47,820 nt of DNA from an uncultured Nitrospira sp. (lineage in GTDB: Bacteria > Nitrospirota > Nitrospiria > Nitrospirales > Nitrospiraceae): NCBI GenBank assembly GCA_946479785.1, contig CAMLHQ010000020.1, forward strand, positions 1-47,820, written 5' to 3'. Positions 32,143-41,660 of this stretch are shown here, piece by piece (position 1 is the first letter of the stretch; the number at the start of each line of letters is the position of its first letter). The position numbers and the translations under genes were made by a program. A model generated the notes under the pieces. The model was not told the origin of the DNA. It saw nothing but the letters and a program-made list of their open reading frames with translations, and did not search any database.

Positions 32143-32907
32143 ATGAGCACAAGGCGGTTCCTCAGCATTCTCTTGTTCGGGGCGTCCCTCCTCATGTTGT
32201 TTCACATGACCCCGACATTTGCCCAACATTCAACAGGATCGCATGCTGAATCGGCTGACGTTTCAGAGTCGGAGCATGGTCACCAGCACGGTGGGTCAGG
32301 ATCGGATCCTTGGGAAGGCTCTGTCGCAGGGATTGCCTATTCGGAACGAAACCATCACGTCGCCGGTTTGATGGTGATGTTAATGGGGTTAGCTGAGTTG
32401 AGCCACGCGATGCGTCTGTCTTCGCTGGGGTGGGCCAGACTGTTACTGCCTTCAGCGATGTTGTTCTCCGGTTTGTTCGTCATGATTTGGAGCGATCATG
32501 AAGCCTGGCCGATTGGCTCGCTCAGCTTCACTGATACTTTCTTCGGGCACGACCCTGAGATCATGCAACATAAGATCTACGGGATTTTGGCCCTTAGTGT
32601 CGGGAGTGTCGAGCTGTTCCGCCGGCTTGGGCATGCGGGTCACAGAGCCTGGGCCTCTCCGCTTCCGTTGATGGCCATCGTGGGTGGTCTCATGCTGTTC
32701 GGCCACACGCATGGCGTCCATCCCTCGGCCCAGAAGATTGCGATGCACCACGCCATCATGGGAACCATGGCTGTCACGGCCGGCTCTTCCAAGCTCTTCT
32801 GCAGTTGGGTCTACTCTCATGCCGGGCAGGTGCCGCGGAAATGGGAGTGGCTATGGGCTGGATTAATCCTCTTGATCGGCGCAGAACTCGTTATTTATTC
32901 GGAATAG
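32143..32907 (+). CDS. His-rich polytopic membrane protein, function unknown
   Basis: A 254-residue protein. A signal peptide or first helix runs to about PTFAQ-HS. Residues 30-65 are His/Ser/Glu-rich (HSTGSH, EHGHQHGG), a likely metal-binding segment. Six or so hydrophobic helices follow, with many His at their ends (YSERNHHVAG, HGVHPSAQK, MHHAIMG). This resembles copper-handling or HupE-like membrane proteins only in general character; I do not recognise the family. The ATG at 32143 follows the terminator and begins a good signal sequence. It is a single gene with no clear partner. Confidence 0.75.
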   Translation: MSTRRFLSILLFGASLLMLFHMTPTFAQHSTGSHAESADVSESEHGHQHGGSGSDPWEGSVAGIAYSERNHHVAGLMVMLMGLAELSHAMRLSSLGWARLLLPSAMLFSGLFVMIWSDHEAWPIGSLSFTDTFFGHDPEIMQHKIYGILALSVGSVELFRRLGHAGHRAWASPLPLMAIVGGLMLFGHTHGVHPSAQKIAMHHAIMGTMAVTAGSSKLFCSWVYSHAGQVPRKWEWLWAGLILLIGAELVIYSE

Positions 32908-32930
32908 TGTTCCTTCGCGCCCGCTCGTAA

Positions 32931-32959
32931 TTGACACCTTTCCAAGCCCTGTGTTACCT
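32931..32959 (+). promoter_or_regulatory. Candidate promoter of yebC-ruvAB
   Basis: TTGACA (32931-32936), a 17-base spacer, then TTACCT (32954-32959), about 70 bases before the start. The -35 box is perfect and the -10 weak, but CTGTGTTACC matches the mrp promoter exactly at the same position. Confidence 0.5.
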
Positions 32960-33032
32960 GTACTTCTTTAAAGCAAGAACGATCGCGGATACGGATAAGC
33001 CGGTCTTTTGCGCCGGCTGGATGGAGCGGACC

Positions 33033-33791
33033 ATGGGCGGCCATAGTCACTGGGCGACAATCAAACGACATAAAGGGGCCCAAGACGCCAAACGCGGAAA
33101 GATCTTCACTCGCATCATTCGAGAGGTTGCAATCGCCGCCCGGGCGGGTGGCGACCCGGATGCCAATCCACGCTTACGGCTGGCGATCGCCAAGGCCAAA
33201 GAAGCGAACATGCCTGGTGATACCTTGAAAAAGGCGATTCAACGGGGGACGGGCGAATTACCCGGCGTAAGTTATGAGGAGTTTTCCCTCGAAGGATATG
33301 GACCGGGCGGGACAGCCCTTCTGATCGAAATCACCAGCGACAACCGGAATCGGACGGTCGCGGAGATCCGCAGTGTCCTCACGAAAAACCACGGCAATAT
33401 GGCGGAAGCCGGCGCGGTGTCCTGGCAATTCCATAAGAAGGGCTTGATTACGATTGAAAAAGGGAAGATCGATGAAGATGCCCTCCTGTCATTGGCACTC
33501 GACGCGGGAGCGGAGGATGTGAAGGTCGGCGAGAAGAGTTTTGAAGTCATCACCAATCCACAAGATTTCGACGCCGTCAAGAAAGCACTCGCGGATGCCA
33601 AGATCGACACATCCTTGGCGGAGATCACCTATATCCCGCAGAACACGATAAAGTTGGAAGAAAAGGGCGCGGAGCAGATGCTCAAACTCATGGAAGTCCT
33701 GGATGAGCATGACGACGTCCAGAAGGTGCATGCCAACTTCGACATTCCCGACGACGTGATGGAAAAAGTCGCTGCCGCAGCAGCGGGATAA
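33033..33791 (+). CDS. yebC: YebC/PmpR family protein
   Basis: A 252-residue protein of the YebC/TACO1 family, whose members act as transcription regulators or help ribosomes pass polyproline stretches. It starts MGGHSHWATIKRHKGAQDAKRG, matching the usual MAGHSKWANIKHRK. Further blocks are NMPGDTLKKAIQRGTGE, YEGYGPGG-type (here EGYGPGGTALLIE), and the C-terminal EVLDEHDDVQKVHANFDIP. The ATG at 33033 has GGAGCGG upstream; a frame from 32931 would start in the promoter, and an ATG at 33021 is possible. It heads the ruvA-ruvB group; ruvC, often found between them, is absent. Confidence 0.94.
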   Translation: MGGHSHWATIKRHKGAQDAKRGKIFTRIIREVAIAARAGGDPDANPRLRLAIAKAKEANMPGDTLKKAIQRGTGELPGVSYEEFSLEGYGPGGTALLIEITSDNRNRTVAEIRSVLTKNHGNMAEAGAVSWQFHKKGLITIEKGKIDEDALLSLALDAGAEDVKVGEKSFEVITNPQDFDAVKKALADAKIDTSLAEITYIPQNTIKLEEKGAEQMLKLMEVLDEHDDVQKVHANFDIPDDVMEKVAAAAAG

Positions 33792-33833
33792 CGTCCATTC
33801 CGTCTGCGTACCTGGAGTTTCCACCGCCGACGC

Positions 33834-34442
33834 ATGATCGCCCTTCTGACAGGCCGATTGGCCTTCAAGGCGCCTACCCATCTGGCCCTCGATGTACAAG
33901 GGGTCGGATACGAAGTTTTTATTCCTCTCAGCACCTTCTACAACCTGCCGAATCTCAACGACAGTCTCTCGCTCAGCATCCATACCCATGTCCGAGAAGA
34001 CGCCATTCAATTATTCGGTTTCAGCACCCAGCATGAAAAAGAAGCCTTCGTACTGCTGATGACGGTCTCCGGCATCGGACCGAAATCAGCTCTGGGCATC
34101 CTGTCTGCATTGCCTGTCTCGGATTTGGTGTCAGCCATTCAATCGGCCGATGTCGAAAAGCTCGAAACCGTTCCTGGAATTGGGAAGAAATCCGCCGGGC
34201 GACTCGTGTTGGAACTTAAAGATAAGCTGACGAAACTCCATCCAGGATCCATGCCCGCCGCCGATAGCCTCACAACAGGGCAGGACAAAATCTTCGAGGA
34301 CGCCCTTTCCGCGTTAACGAATTTAGGGTATCGTGCACCAGATGCCAAAGAGGCGCTGAAGCAGGTTCGGAAATCACAGTCCGGGCTTCTGAGCCTCCAA
34401 GAACTCATCCGCGAGACATTGAAAGCTCTGGCAAGGGGGTAA
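33834..34442 (+). CDS. ruvA: Holliday junction branch migration protein RuvA
   Basis: A 202-residue protein that binds four-way DNA junctions as a tetramer and loads RuvB. Domain I is an OB-fold (MIALLTGRLAFKAPTHLALDV in part), domain II carries the helix-hairpin-helix elements (VSGIGPKSALGILSAL and VPGIGKKSAGRLVLEL), and domain III is the short RuvB-contacting helix bundle at the C-terminus (ALTNLGYRAPDAKEALKQV). Length is normal. It follows yebC by 42 bases. The ATG has only a weak ribosome site. Confidence 0.97.
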   Translation: MIALLTGRLAFKAPTHLALDVQGVGYEVFIPLSTFYNLPNLNDSLSLSIHTHVREDAIQLFGFSTQHEKEAFVLLMTVSGIGPKSALGILSALPVSDLVSAIQSADVEKLETVPGIGKKSAGRLVLELKDKLTKLHPGSMPAADSLTTGQDKIFEDALSALTNLGYRAPDAKEALKQVRKSQSGLLSLQELIRETLKALARG

Positions 34443-34446
34443 ATGT

Positions 34447-34926
34447 ATGGCGGTTTCGGTCCGCTGTTCTGCTTTATGGATCCTGACGTTTGGTGCATGG
34501 ATGGCTGTTCACCCCATGCTCGGATTGGCCGACGAGGCGCCGGTCGAGCCGAAGAGCATGCGCAAGACCTGCGGAAAATGTCCTGAAGGGTATGCCACGA
34601 CCGGTGTTACAGAGGCTCCGGGCATTTGCAAAGACGGAGATCCGACACTCGTGCAGTGCCTCCCGCTCGGCGCCAACATGTTGCCTGTGTGCGGCTCTTG
34701 CCCCGAGGGCTACCGGGAAGTCGGCAGCTCCTCGGTGCCGGCTCGTTGCGGTAACCAAGAAGGGGGACGACTTTCACAATGCCAGTTGGAGAGAATGGAA
34801 CTGAACCTGCCTGATCCGGCCAAGGGCGCCAAGATCTGTCCACCCGATTGCGGCAGTACACCCACTCCAGGGCAAGGTGCCTTACCACCTCCACCGAAGT
34901 ACATTCCGCCTCCTGAAAAGCAGTAG
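34447..34926 (+). CDS. Secreted protein with two four-cysteine repeats
   Basis: A 159-residue protein not assigned to a family I know. A signal peptide runs to about LGLA-DEA (residue 28). Two modules with a 40-residue period follow: C42-x2-C45-x15-C61-x9-C71 and C82-x2-C85-x15-C101-x10-C112, each with a CGxCPEGY start. A third pair is C133/C137 (CPPDC). The last 20 residues are Pro-rich ([19 protein letters not shown]). The even cysteine count and export signal suggest disulfide-bonded or metal-binding modules in the periplasm. It starts 4 bases after ruvA with AAGGGGG upstream and lies between ruvA and ruvB. Confidence 0.8.
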   Translation: MAVSVRCSALWILTFGAWMAVHPMLGLADEAPVEPKSMRKTCGKCPEGYATTGVTEAPGICKDGDPTLVQCLPLGANMLPVCGSCPEGYREVGSSSVPARCGNQEGGRLSQCQLERMELNLPDPAKGAKICPPDCGSTPTPGQGALPPPPKYIPPPEKQ

Positions 34927-34949
34927 AGCCAGACAAGGAAGCAGCGAGC

Positions 34950-35954
34950 ATGAGCGATCGAGTCGTGAACGCCCAATTGACAGATGAAGAACGCAGCATC
35001 GAGCAGGCCCTGCGTCCTCAAACGCTCGACGAATATATTGGGCAGGAGCGCATGAAAGAGTCGCTGCGGGTCTGTATTGAAGCAGCCAAGCAACGCCGCG
35101 AAACGCTCGACCACACGATCTTCTACGGCCCGCCTGGGCTGGGCAAGACTACCATCGCCCATATCATTGCCCGCGAAATGGGAGGGACCCTGCGTGCGAC
35201 ATCCGGCCTCGTCTTGGCCCACGCCGGGGATCTTGCTGCGATTCTCACCAATTTGCAGGAGCAGGATGTCCTCTTCATCGACGAGATCCATCGCTTGCCT
35301 GCCTCGGTTGAGGAGGCACTGTATCCAGCGATGGAAGACTTCCAACTCGATCTCGTCGTCGGGCAAGGACCAGCGGCGAGGACGGTGAAACTCGACCTGC
35401 CACGGTTCACGCTGGTCGGCGCGACGACGAAGGCAGGGGCTTTGACTTCACCGCTGCGGGATCGTTTCGGCCTGGTCCATCGGCTGGAGTTTTATTCACC
35501 GGCTGAACTCCAAGTGATCGTTATGCGCTCTGCCGGCCTGCTCGGCGTCGTCATCGACCAAGCCGGTGCCGAGGAAATTGCCCGTCGTGCCCGCGGCACT
35601 CCACGCATTGTGAACCGCCTCATCAAACGGGTCCGCGACTATGCTCAAGTGAAGGCCGAGGGCCGGATCACCAAATCAGTGGCGCAAGATGCGCTCGTCT
35701 GGCTGGGAGTTGATACGGCCGGATTCGATGAGATGGATCGGAAGATTCTTCTGACTATTATCGACAAGTTCGGAGGCGGGCCTGTCGGGGTGGAATCTCT
35801 CGCGGCTGCCGTGCAGGAAGACAAGAGCACACTCGAAGACGTCCACGAGCCCTACCTCATCCAAGCCGGCTATCTCGAAAGAACGGGCCGCGGCCGACAA
35901 ATCACCAAAGAGGCGCTCGAGCATTTCAAGCGGCCGACGACGCTGCTATATTAG
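34950..35954 (+). CDS. ruvB: Holliday junction branch migration ATPase RuvB
   Basis: A 334-residue AAA+ ATPase that forms hexameric rings and pumps DNA through RuvA-bound junctions. It has Walker [10 protein letters not shown] near residues 58-66, Walker B FIDEIHRL near 109-116, sensor 1 LVGATTKAG, the arginine finger region SPLRDRFGL and the C-terminal winged helix ([19 protein letters not shown]). The N-terminus [18 protein letters not shown] is typical. Length is normal. AAGGAAG lies about 12 bases before the ATG. Confidence 0.98.
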   Translation: MSDRVVNAQLTDEERSIEQALRPQTLDEYIGQERMKESLRVCIEAAKQRRETLDHTIFYGPPGLGKTTIAHIIAREMGGTLRATSGLVLAHAGDLAAILTNLQEQDVLFIDEIHRLPASVEEALYPAMEDFQLDLVVGQGPAARTVKLDLPRFTLVGATTKAGALTSPLRDRFGLVHRLEFYSPAELQVIVMRSAGLLGVVIDQAGAEEIARRARGTPRIVNRLIKRVRDYAQVKAEGRITKSVAQDALVWLGVDTAGFDEMDRKILLTIIDKFGGGPVGVESLAAAVQEDKSTLEDVHEPYLIQAGYLERTGRGRQITKEALEHFKRPTTLLY

Positions 35955-36032
35955 GCCGTGTTGACTCTTACCGACGCTGTCGTTCAAACGAGAGTCTTGG
36001 TCACGCAAGTTCCTGAAACTCCTAGGTTCTCC

Positions 36033-36062
36033 TTGCATTTCCTCTAGCGCTTCTAGTATCAT
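36033..36062 (+). promoter_or_regulatory. Candidate promoter of the aromatic amino-acid genes
   Basis: TTGCAT (36033-36038), an 18-base spacer and TATCAT (36057-36062), about 75 bases before pheA. The -10 box is good and the -35 weak. The 183-base gap after ruvB shows no obvious attenuator or terminator. Confidence 0.4.
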
Positions 36063-36137
36063 TTCTCCTTCGCTCACACCTGTCCTGCCTCTGGACGCTC
36101 GTCCAACTCATGGGGCACTGGTGGAGGGGGTCCGTGC

Positions 36138-37214
36138 ATGCCTGGTGACCTTTCCGACTACCGGAAAGAGATCGATCGTATCGATGATGAGATCTTGCGT
36201 CTCCTCAACGAGCGGTCGAAAAACGTTGTGGAGATCGGCAAACTGAAAAAACAGCAGGATGCCGGTGCGAACCTCCATACCCCGGCGCGTGAGGCAGCGA
36301 TTATTGAGCGGCTTGTCGGACAGAACACCGGTCCCTTTCCTTCAGATGCTATCCGTCCGGTCTATCGAGAAATCATGTCCGCGTCCCTCTCCCTTGAAGG
36401 CCCTCAGAAGGTGGCCTACCTCGGACCAAGGGCGACATTCACGCACATGGCCTGTACCCAGAAGTTCGGATCGTCTGCGCAGTACGTGCCGGTCAACAGC
36501 ATTAAAGAAGTATTCAGCGAGGTCGAACGGGGCCGCGCGAATTTCGGGGTCGTTCCGATCGAGAATACTACCGAGGGCGTGGTCAACCATACGCTCGATA
36601 TGTTCATTGACTCCAACCTGTTGATCTATGGAGAAGTCCTCCAAGAAGTCTCGCATCATCTGCTGTCGAAATCCGGTGCGGTGGAAGATGTAAAAAAGAT
36701 CTGTTCCCATCCCCATGCCATTGCCCAATGCCGCAACTGGCTGGAAACCAACATGCCCCATGTGCCGGTCTCGGAAGTGGCCAGCACGGCTCGCGCGGCA
36801 GAAATGTGCCTCGACGATTCCTCCATCGCGGCGATCGCGTCCGAATTAGCCGCCCAACTCTATGGATTAAAGGTCATCAAGTCGCGAATCGAAGATAATC
36901 TGAATAACTTCACGCGGTTCTTAGTTCTGTCGCAGAAGCCTCCGCAACGCACGGGGAAAGACAAGACGTCGTTGATGTTGTCGATTAAAGACAAAGTCGG
37001 CGCGCTGTACGACCTGCTCAGGCCCTTCGCCTCGCACGGCCTGAGTATGACCAAAATCGAATCACGTCCCTCCAGACGTAAAGCGTGGGAGTACATCTTC
37101 TTTGTAGACGTCGAAGGCCATATCGAGGAAGAGCGAGTCAAAAGAGCAGTCGAGGAAATCACCGGCCGCTGTCTCTTCATGAAAGTGCTTGGCTCCTATC
37201 CAGCTCACAGTTGA
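36138..37214 (+). CDS. pheA: Bifunctional chorismate mutase / prephenate dehydratase
   Basis: A 358-residue enzyme that converts chorismate through prephenate to phenylpyruvate. Residues 5-85 are an AroQ-type mutase (RKEIDRIDDEILRLLNERS). Residues about 92-275 are the dehydratase (KVAYLGPRATFTHMA, GVVPIENTTEGVVNHTLD, NFTRFLVL). Residues 285-358 are the ACT domain that binds phenylalanine (GLSMTKIESRPSR, YIFFVDVEGH), so feedback inhibition is likely. A good ribosome site (GGAGGGGG) precedes the ATG. It heads pheA-hisC-aroF-tyrA-aroA. Confidence 0.96.
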   Translation: MPGDLSDYRKEIDRIDDEILRLLNERSKNVVEIGKLKKQQDAGANLHTPAREAAIIERLVGQNTGPFPSDAIRPVYREIMSASLSLEGPQKVAYLGPRATFTHMACTQKFGSSAQYVPVNSIKEVFSEVERGRANFGVVPIENTTEGVVNHTLDMFIDSNLLIYGEVLQEVSHHLLSKSGAVEDVKKICSHPHAIAQCRNWLETNMPHVPVSEVASTARAAEMCLDDSSIAAIASELAAQLYGLKVIKSRIEDNLNNFTRFLVLSQKPPQRTGKDKTSLMLSIKDKVGALYDLLRPFASHGLSMTKIESRPSRRKAWEYIFFVDVEGHIEEERVKRAVEEITGRCLFMKVLGSYPAHS

Positions 37215-37218
37215 TCCT

Positions 37219-38301
37219 ATGACACTCCATGTTCATCCTGACATCGCCGCCCTGAGCCCGTACTTGCCAGGCAAGCCGATTGAAGAGTTACAGCGCGAGC
37301 TGGGCCTCACGCGGGTGATCAAATTGGCTTCGAACGAAAACGCGTTAGGGCCGTCGCCGAAAGCGTTGGCCGTCATCAACGATAGCACGGCTACCTTGCA
37401 TCGCTATCCCGACGGCGGCGCCTTCCGTTTACGCGAAGCGCTGGCTGATCGATGGAAAGTGACATCGGACCATATCATCCTCGGCAACGGCTCGGATGAG
37501 ATCCTCGGCCTGTTGGCCAGGACCTTTCTCTCGCCAGGCGATGAAGCTGTCATGGCGGATCATACGTTCGTCATCTACAAGATGGAGGTCATGGCCGCGC
37601 ATGGCAAGGCCGTGACCGTTCCATTAAAACAGTGGCGGCATGATTTGACCGCCATGGCCGATGCGGTGACGGGGCGGACGCGCCTGCTGTTTCTGTGCAA
37701 TCCCAACAATCCCACGGGCACCATAGTATCGGCTGACGAGGTGGCGCGACTCCTTGCGCGCGTACCGGAGCAGGTGGTCGTCGTGTTCGACGAAGCCTAT
37801 TTCGAATATGTCCGCAGTTCGGCGTTCCCGGATTCGATGACCTATGTGAAGCAAGGGCGGAATGCCATTGTGTTGAGGACCTTCTCGAAAATATACGGCT
37901 TGGCAGGACTGCGCATCGGGTATGGGGTGACGACGCCGGAGATTACCAACCTTCTGAATCGTGTCAGACCGCCGTTCAACGCCAACAGCATCGCGCAGCG
38001 CGCCGCGCTCGCGGCATTGGGCGACGATGAGCATGTGGCCAAGAGCCGGGCAGTCAATCAGGCCGGTATGGAACAGGTCGTGAATGGGTTGGCCGCACTT
38101 GGCTTGACGCCGATCCCGAGCGAAACCAACTTCGTCTATTTCGATGTCGGCCGTGATGGCCGCCAGGTGTTCGATGCACTATTGCATCAAGGCGTGATCG
38201 TCCGTCATATCGACGGGCGCATGCTACGGGTGACGATCGGACAGGCGGAAGACAATCAGATATTCCTGGCCGCGCTCGCGCGGGTGTTACAGGCGGGCTG
38301 A
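37219..38301 (+). CDS. hisC: Histidinol-phosphate / aromatic aminotransferase, HisC family
   Basis: A 360-residue PLP enzyme, fold type I. The PLP-binding Lys is K224 in TFSKIYGLAGLRIGYG; KLASNENALGPSPKA, NPNNPTGTIVS and VVVFDEAYFEY are the other family blocks. HisC-family enzymes use histidinol phosphate, but several also transaminate phenylpyruvate, hydroxyphenylpyruvate or prephenate. The position between pheA and aroF and the absence of other his genes suggest a role in making Phe and Tyr here. The ATG at 37219 follows the pheA stop by 4 bases; a TTG at 37189 would overlap pheA. Confidence 0.92.
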   Translation: MTLHVHPDIAALSPYLPGKPIEELQRELGLTRVIKLASNENALGPSPKALAVINDSTATLHRYPDGGAFRLREALADRWKVTSDHIILGNGSDEILGLLARTFLSPGDEAVMADHTFVIYKMEVMAAHGKAVTVPLKQWRHDLTAMADAVTGRTRLLFLCNPNNPTGTIVSADEVARLLARVPEQVVVVFDEAYFEYVRSSAFPDSMTYVKQGRNAIVLRTFSKIYGLAGLRIGYGVTTPEITNLLNRVRPPFNANSIAQRAALAALGDDEHVAKSRAVNQAGMEQVVNGLAALGLTPIPSETNFVYFDVGRDGRQVFDALLHQGVIVRHIDGRMLRVTIGQAEDNQIFLAALARVLQAG

Positions 38302-38319
38302 ACAAAGGGTGAGGACATC

Positions 38320-39333
<1,014 letters not shown>

Positions 39334-39389
39334 TGACCGCGCGCAAAACTCAGTTCTCACCACTCGCTGGTCGAGCCCATTACTAAGTT

Positions 39390-40280
39390 ATGGCGCTGCA
39401 TTTTAATCAGGCGGCCATTATTGGGGTTGGGCTGATCGGCGGGTCGCTCGGCATGATCCTTCGTCGGAAGGGGCTGGCCTCACGCGTCGTCGGGGTGGGG
39501 CGGCGTATCGAAAATCTCAAGACGGCGGTCGAGCTTGGCGCGATTGATCGCTATGTCGTGGATCCGAAAGATGGGGTGAAGGACGCCGATCTCGTCGTAT
39601 TGGCCACGCCGGTGGATACCTATGATCGTCACTTGAAAGAGTGGGCGTCCTGTTTGAAACCCGGCACTATTGTGACCGATGTTGGCAGCATCAAGGGCGG
39701 GCTGGTCGAGCAGTCGGAGCGGGCGATGCCGGCCGACGTGCATTTTGTGGGAGGGCATCCGATTGCGGGGAAGGAAAAAACCGGCGTGGCGGCGGGGTCG
39801 GAGCAACTGTTCGCTGGCGCACGCTGCATTCTGACGCCAACGAACCGGACGAACCAGCAGGCGCTCGAACAGGTACGCATCATGTGGCAAGAGACGGGCT
39901 CGATCGTCCTGACGATGGACCCGCATCTGCACGACAAGATCCTCGGGGCCGTCAGTCACTTGCCGCATGTGGCGGCATTTGCCTTAATGAACGCGTTGAT
40001 CGATATTCGTGCTCAGGTCCCCGCGCTTGATTTGGCAGGCCATTCGGGCGGCGGCTTACGGGACACGACCAGAATCGCCGCCAGCTCACCGGAAATGTGG
40101 CGCGATATCTTTCTATGGAACCGGGGCAATCTCGTGGCTTTTATTGAAGCGTATGAGCGATCGTTGGGAGAGTTGAAACGATTGATTCGTACCGGCGATG
40201 CAGCGGGGATCGAGAAGGCATTGGAACGGGCCAAGCAGGAGCGGGAGAAATTTCCCGCCAAGCCGGGCACTTCCGAATAG
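39390..40280 (+). CDS. tyrA: Prephenate/arogenate dehydrogenase
   Basis: A 296-residue NAD(P)-dependent enzyme that oxidatively decarboxylates prephenate or arogenate on the way to tyrosine. The Rossmann motif is GVGLIGGSLGMIL near residues 11-23. The substrate-binding domain has VGGHPIAGKEKTGVAAG and a helical C-terminal region (HDKILGAVSHLPHVAAFAL, shown in part; GLRDTTRIAASSPEMW). There is no ACT domain, so feedback control may sit elsewhere. It lies 56 bases after aroF and 6 bases before aroA. Cofactor and substrate preference cannot be fixed by eye. Confidence 0.95.
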   Translation: MALHFNQAAIIGVGLIGGSLGMILRRKGLASRVVGVGRRIENLKTAVELGAIDRYVVDPKDGVKDADLVVLATPVDTYDRHLKEWASCLKPGTIVTDVGSIKGGLVEQSERAMPADVHFVGGHPIAGKEKTGVAAGSEQLFAGARCILTPTNRTNQQALEQVRIMWQETGSIVLTMDPHLHDKILGAVSHLPHVAAFALMNALIDIRAQVPALDLAGHSGGGLRDTTRIAASSPEMWRDIFLWNRGNLVAFIEAYERSLGELKRLIRTGDAAGIEKALERAKQEREKFPAKPGTSE

Positions 40281-40286
40281 GAACGT

Positions 40287-41609
40287 ATGGCCTCGTTGAC
40301 TATTACACCAGGCAAGCCGCTACGAGGAACGATCATTGTTCCTGGCGACAAATCGATCACGCATCGCGCCCTCATTCTGACGGCGTTGGCTGAAGGGGTC
40401 GGGAGAATCAAGCACTATTGCCGTGGAGAAGACTGTCTCAACACGGTACGCGCGATGTGGGCGTTGGGCGTGACGATTGATGAAACGAATGACGAACTGC
40501 GCGTGCACGGAAAAGGTCTGTGGGGACTGGCCGAACCGGCCGGCATCATCGATTGCGGAAATTCCGGCACGGGCATTCGCCTGTTGACGGGCCTCTTGGC
40601 CGGCCAGGACTTCTTCACCGTGCTGACCGGCGATGCGTCGGTTCGCCGTCGTCCGATGGGACGGATCGTGAAGCCTTTACGCGAAATGGGCGCGACGATT
40701 GCCGGACGGAAGGGCGGTGAACTCGCCCCTTTGGCAGTCACCGGCACGACGCTCCGCGGAATCACCTATGCTTCGCCAGTGGCCAGTGCGCAGATCAAAT
40801 CCTCATTGCTGCTCGCCGCGCTGTTCGCCAAAGGAACGACCCGCCTGTCCGAACCAAGACTCTCGCGGGATCATACCGAGCGGCTGTTTCAGTTTTATGG
40901 GCTCCCGCTCAAGCGAGAAGGTCTCACGTTGACGATGGAAGGGAGACCCACCGTCGGCTGGACAGCCGCGCCGGAACTGACGGTGCCGGGAGATCTGTCG
41001 GCTGCGGCATTTTTTATCGTGGGCGCGACGATCGTGCCGGGCTCGGATGTGACGATCACCGGCGTCGGCGTCAATCCAACGAGAACCGGCTTGCTCGAGG
41101 TGATGGACCGTATGGGTGCCGACATTCAGTTGCTTAACCGGCGCGATGAGGGGGGCGAGCCGATCGCGGATATTCGTGTGAAATCCGCTCCGCTTCGTGG
41201 CGTGACGATCGGGCCGGACCTGATTCCTCAAACCATCGATGAATTTCCGATTCTCTGCGTGGCTGCCGCCGTGGCCGAAGGCCAAACCACTATTACCGGC
41301 GCCGAAGAGTTGCGGGTGAAGGAAAGTGACCGGATAGCGACTATGGCGACGGAACTGCGCGCCATGGGGGCGCGGATGACCGAGAAACCAGACGGCTTGG
41401 TGATCGAGGGCCTCGGTCGTCCCGAGGAGTATGGTCGATTGACTGCCACAAACGGACAGAGTCATGGAGACCATCGCGTGGCGATGTCGATTGCCATCGG
41501 GGGGCTGACGGCTGTGAAGCAGACGATCGTACGCGATACCGATTGTATTGAGACATCGTTCCCGGATTTCCATGGCAAGCTCCTCGATTTATTGACCGCT
41601 CCTTGTTGA
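40287..41609 (+). CDS. aroA: 3-phosphoshikimate 1-carboxyvinyltransferase (EPSP synthase)
   Basis: A 440-residue enzyme that joins shikimate 3-phosphate and phosphoenolpyruvate. Active-site blocks are PGDKSITHRALILTALAEG near the N-terminus, DCGNSGTGIRLLTGLLAG, RRRPMGRIVKPL and RVKESDRIATMATELRAMG, with HGDHRVAMS near the C-terminus. The GNSGTGIR loop marks a class II-like sequence rather than the E. coli GNAGTAMR type. Length is normal. It completes the aromatic group; its last codons overlap a candidate promoter for cmk. Confidence 0.97.
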   Translation: MASLTITPGKPLRGTIIVPGDKSITHRALILTALAEGVGRIKHYCRGEDCLNTVRAMWALGVTIDETNDELRVHGKGLWGLAEPAGIIDCGNSGTGIRLLTGLLAGQDFFTVLTGDASVRRRPMGRIVKPLREMGATIAGRKGGELAPLAVTGTTLRGITYASPVASAQIKSSLLLAALFAKGTTRLSEPRLSRDHTERLFQFYGLPLKREGLTLTMEGRPTVGWTAAPELTVPGDLSAAAFFIVGATIVPGSDVTITGVGVNPTRTGLLEVMDRMGADIQLLNRRDEGGEPIADIRVKSAPLRGVTIGPDLIPQTIDEFPILCVAAAVAEGQTTITGAEELRVKESDRIATMATELRAMGARMTEKPDGLVIEGLGRPEEYGRLTATNGQSHGDHRVAMSIAIGGLTAVKQTIVRDTDCIETSFPDFHGKLLDLLTAPC

Positions 41610-41619
41610 CGTTTATAAA
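41592..41619 (+). promoter_or_regulatory. Candidate internal promoter for cmk-plsC-rpsA
   Basis: TTGACC (41592-41597), a 16-base spacer and TATAAA (41614-41619). The -35 box lies inside the last codons of aroA; the predicted start is about 35 bases before cmk. Confidence 0.5.
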
Positions 41620-41660
41620 TCGCCGGTGAATCGGCTAACAGAGAAAGGCAGTCGAATCTG

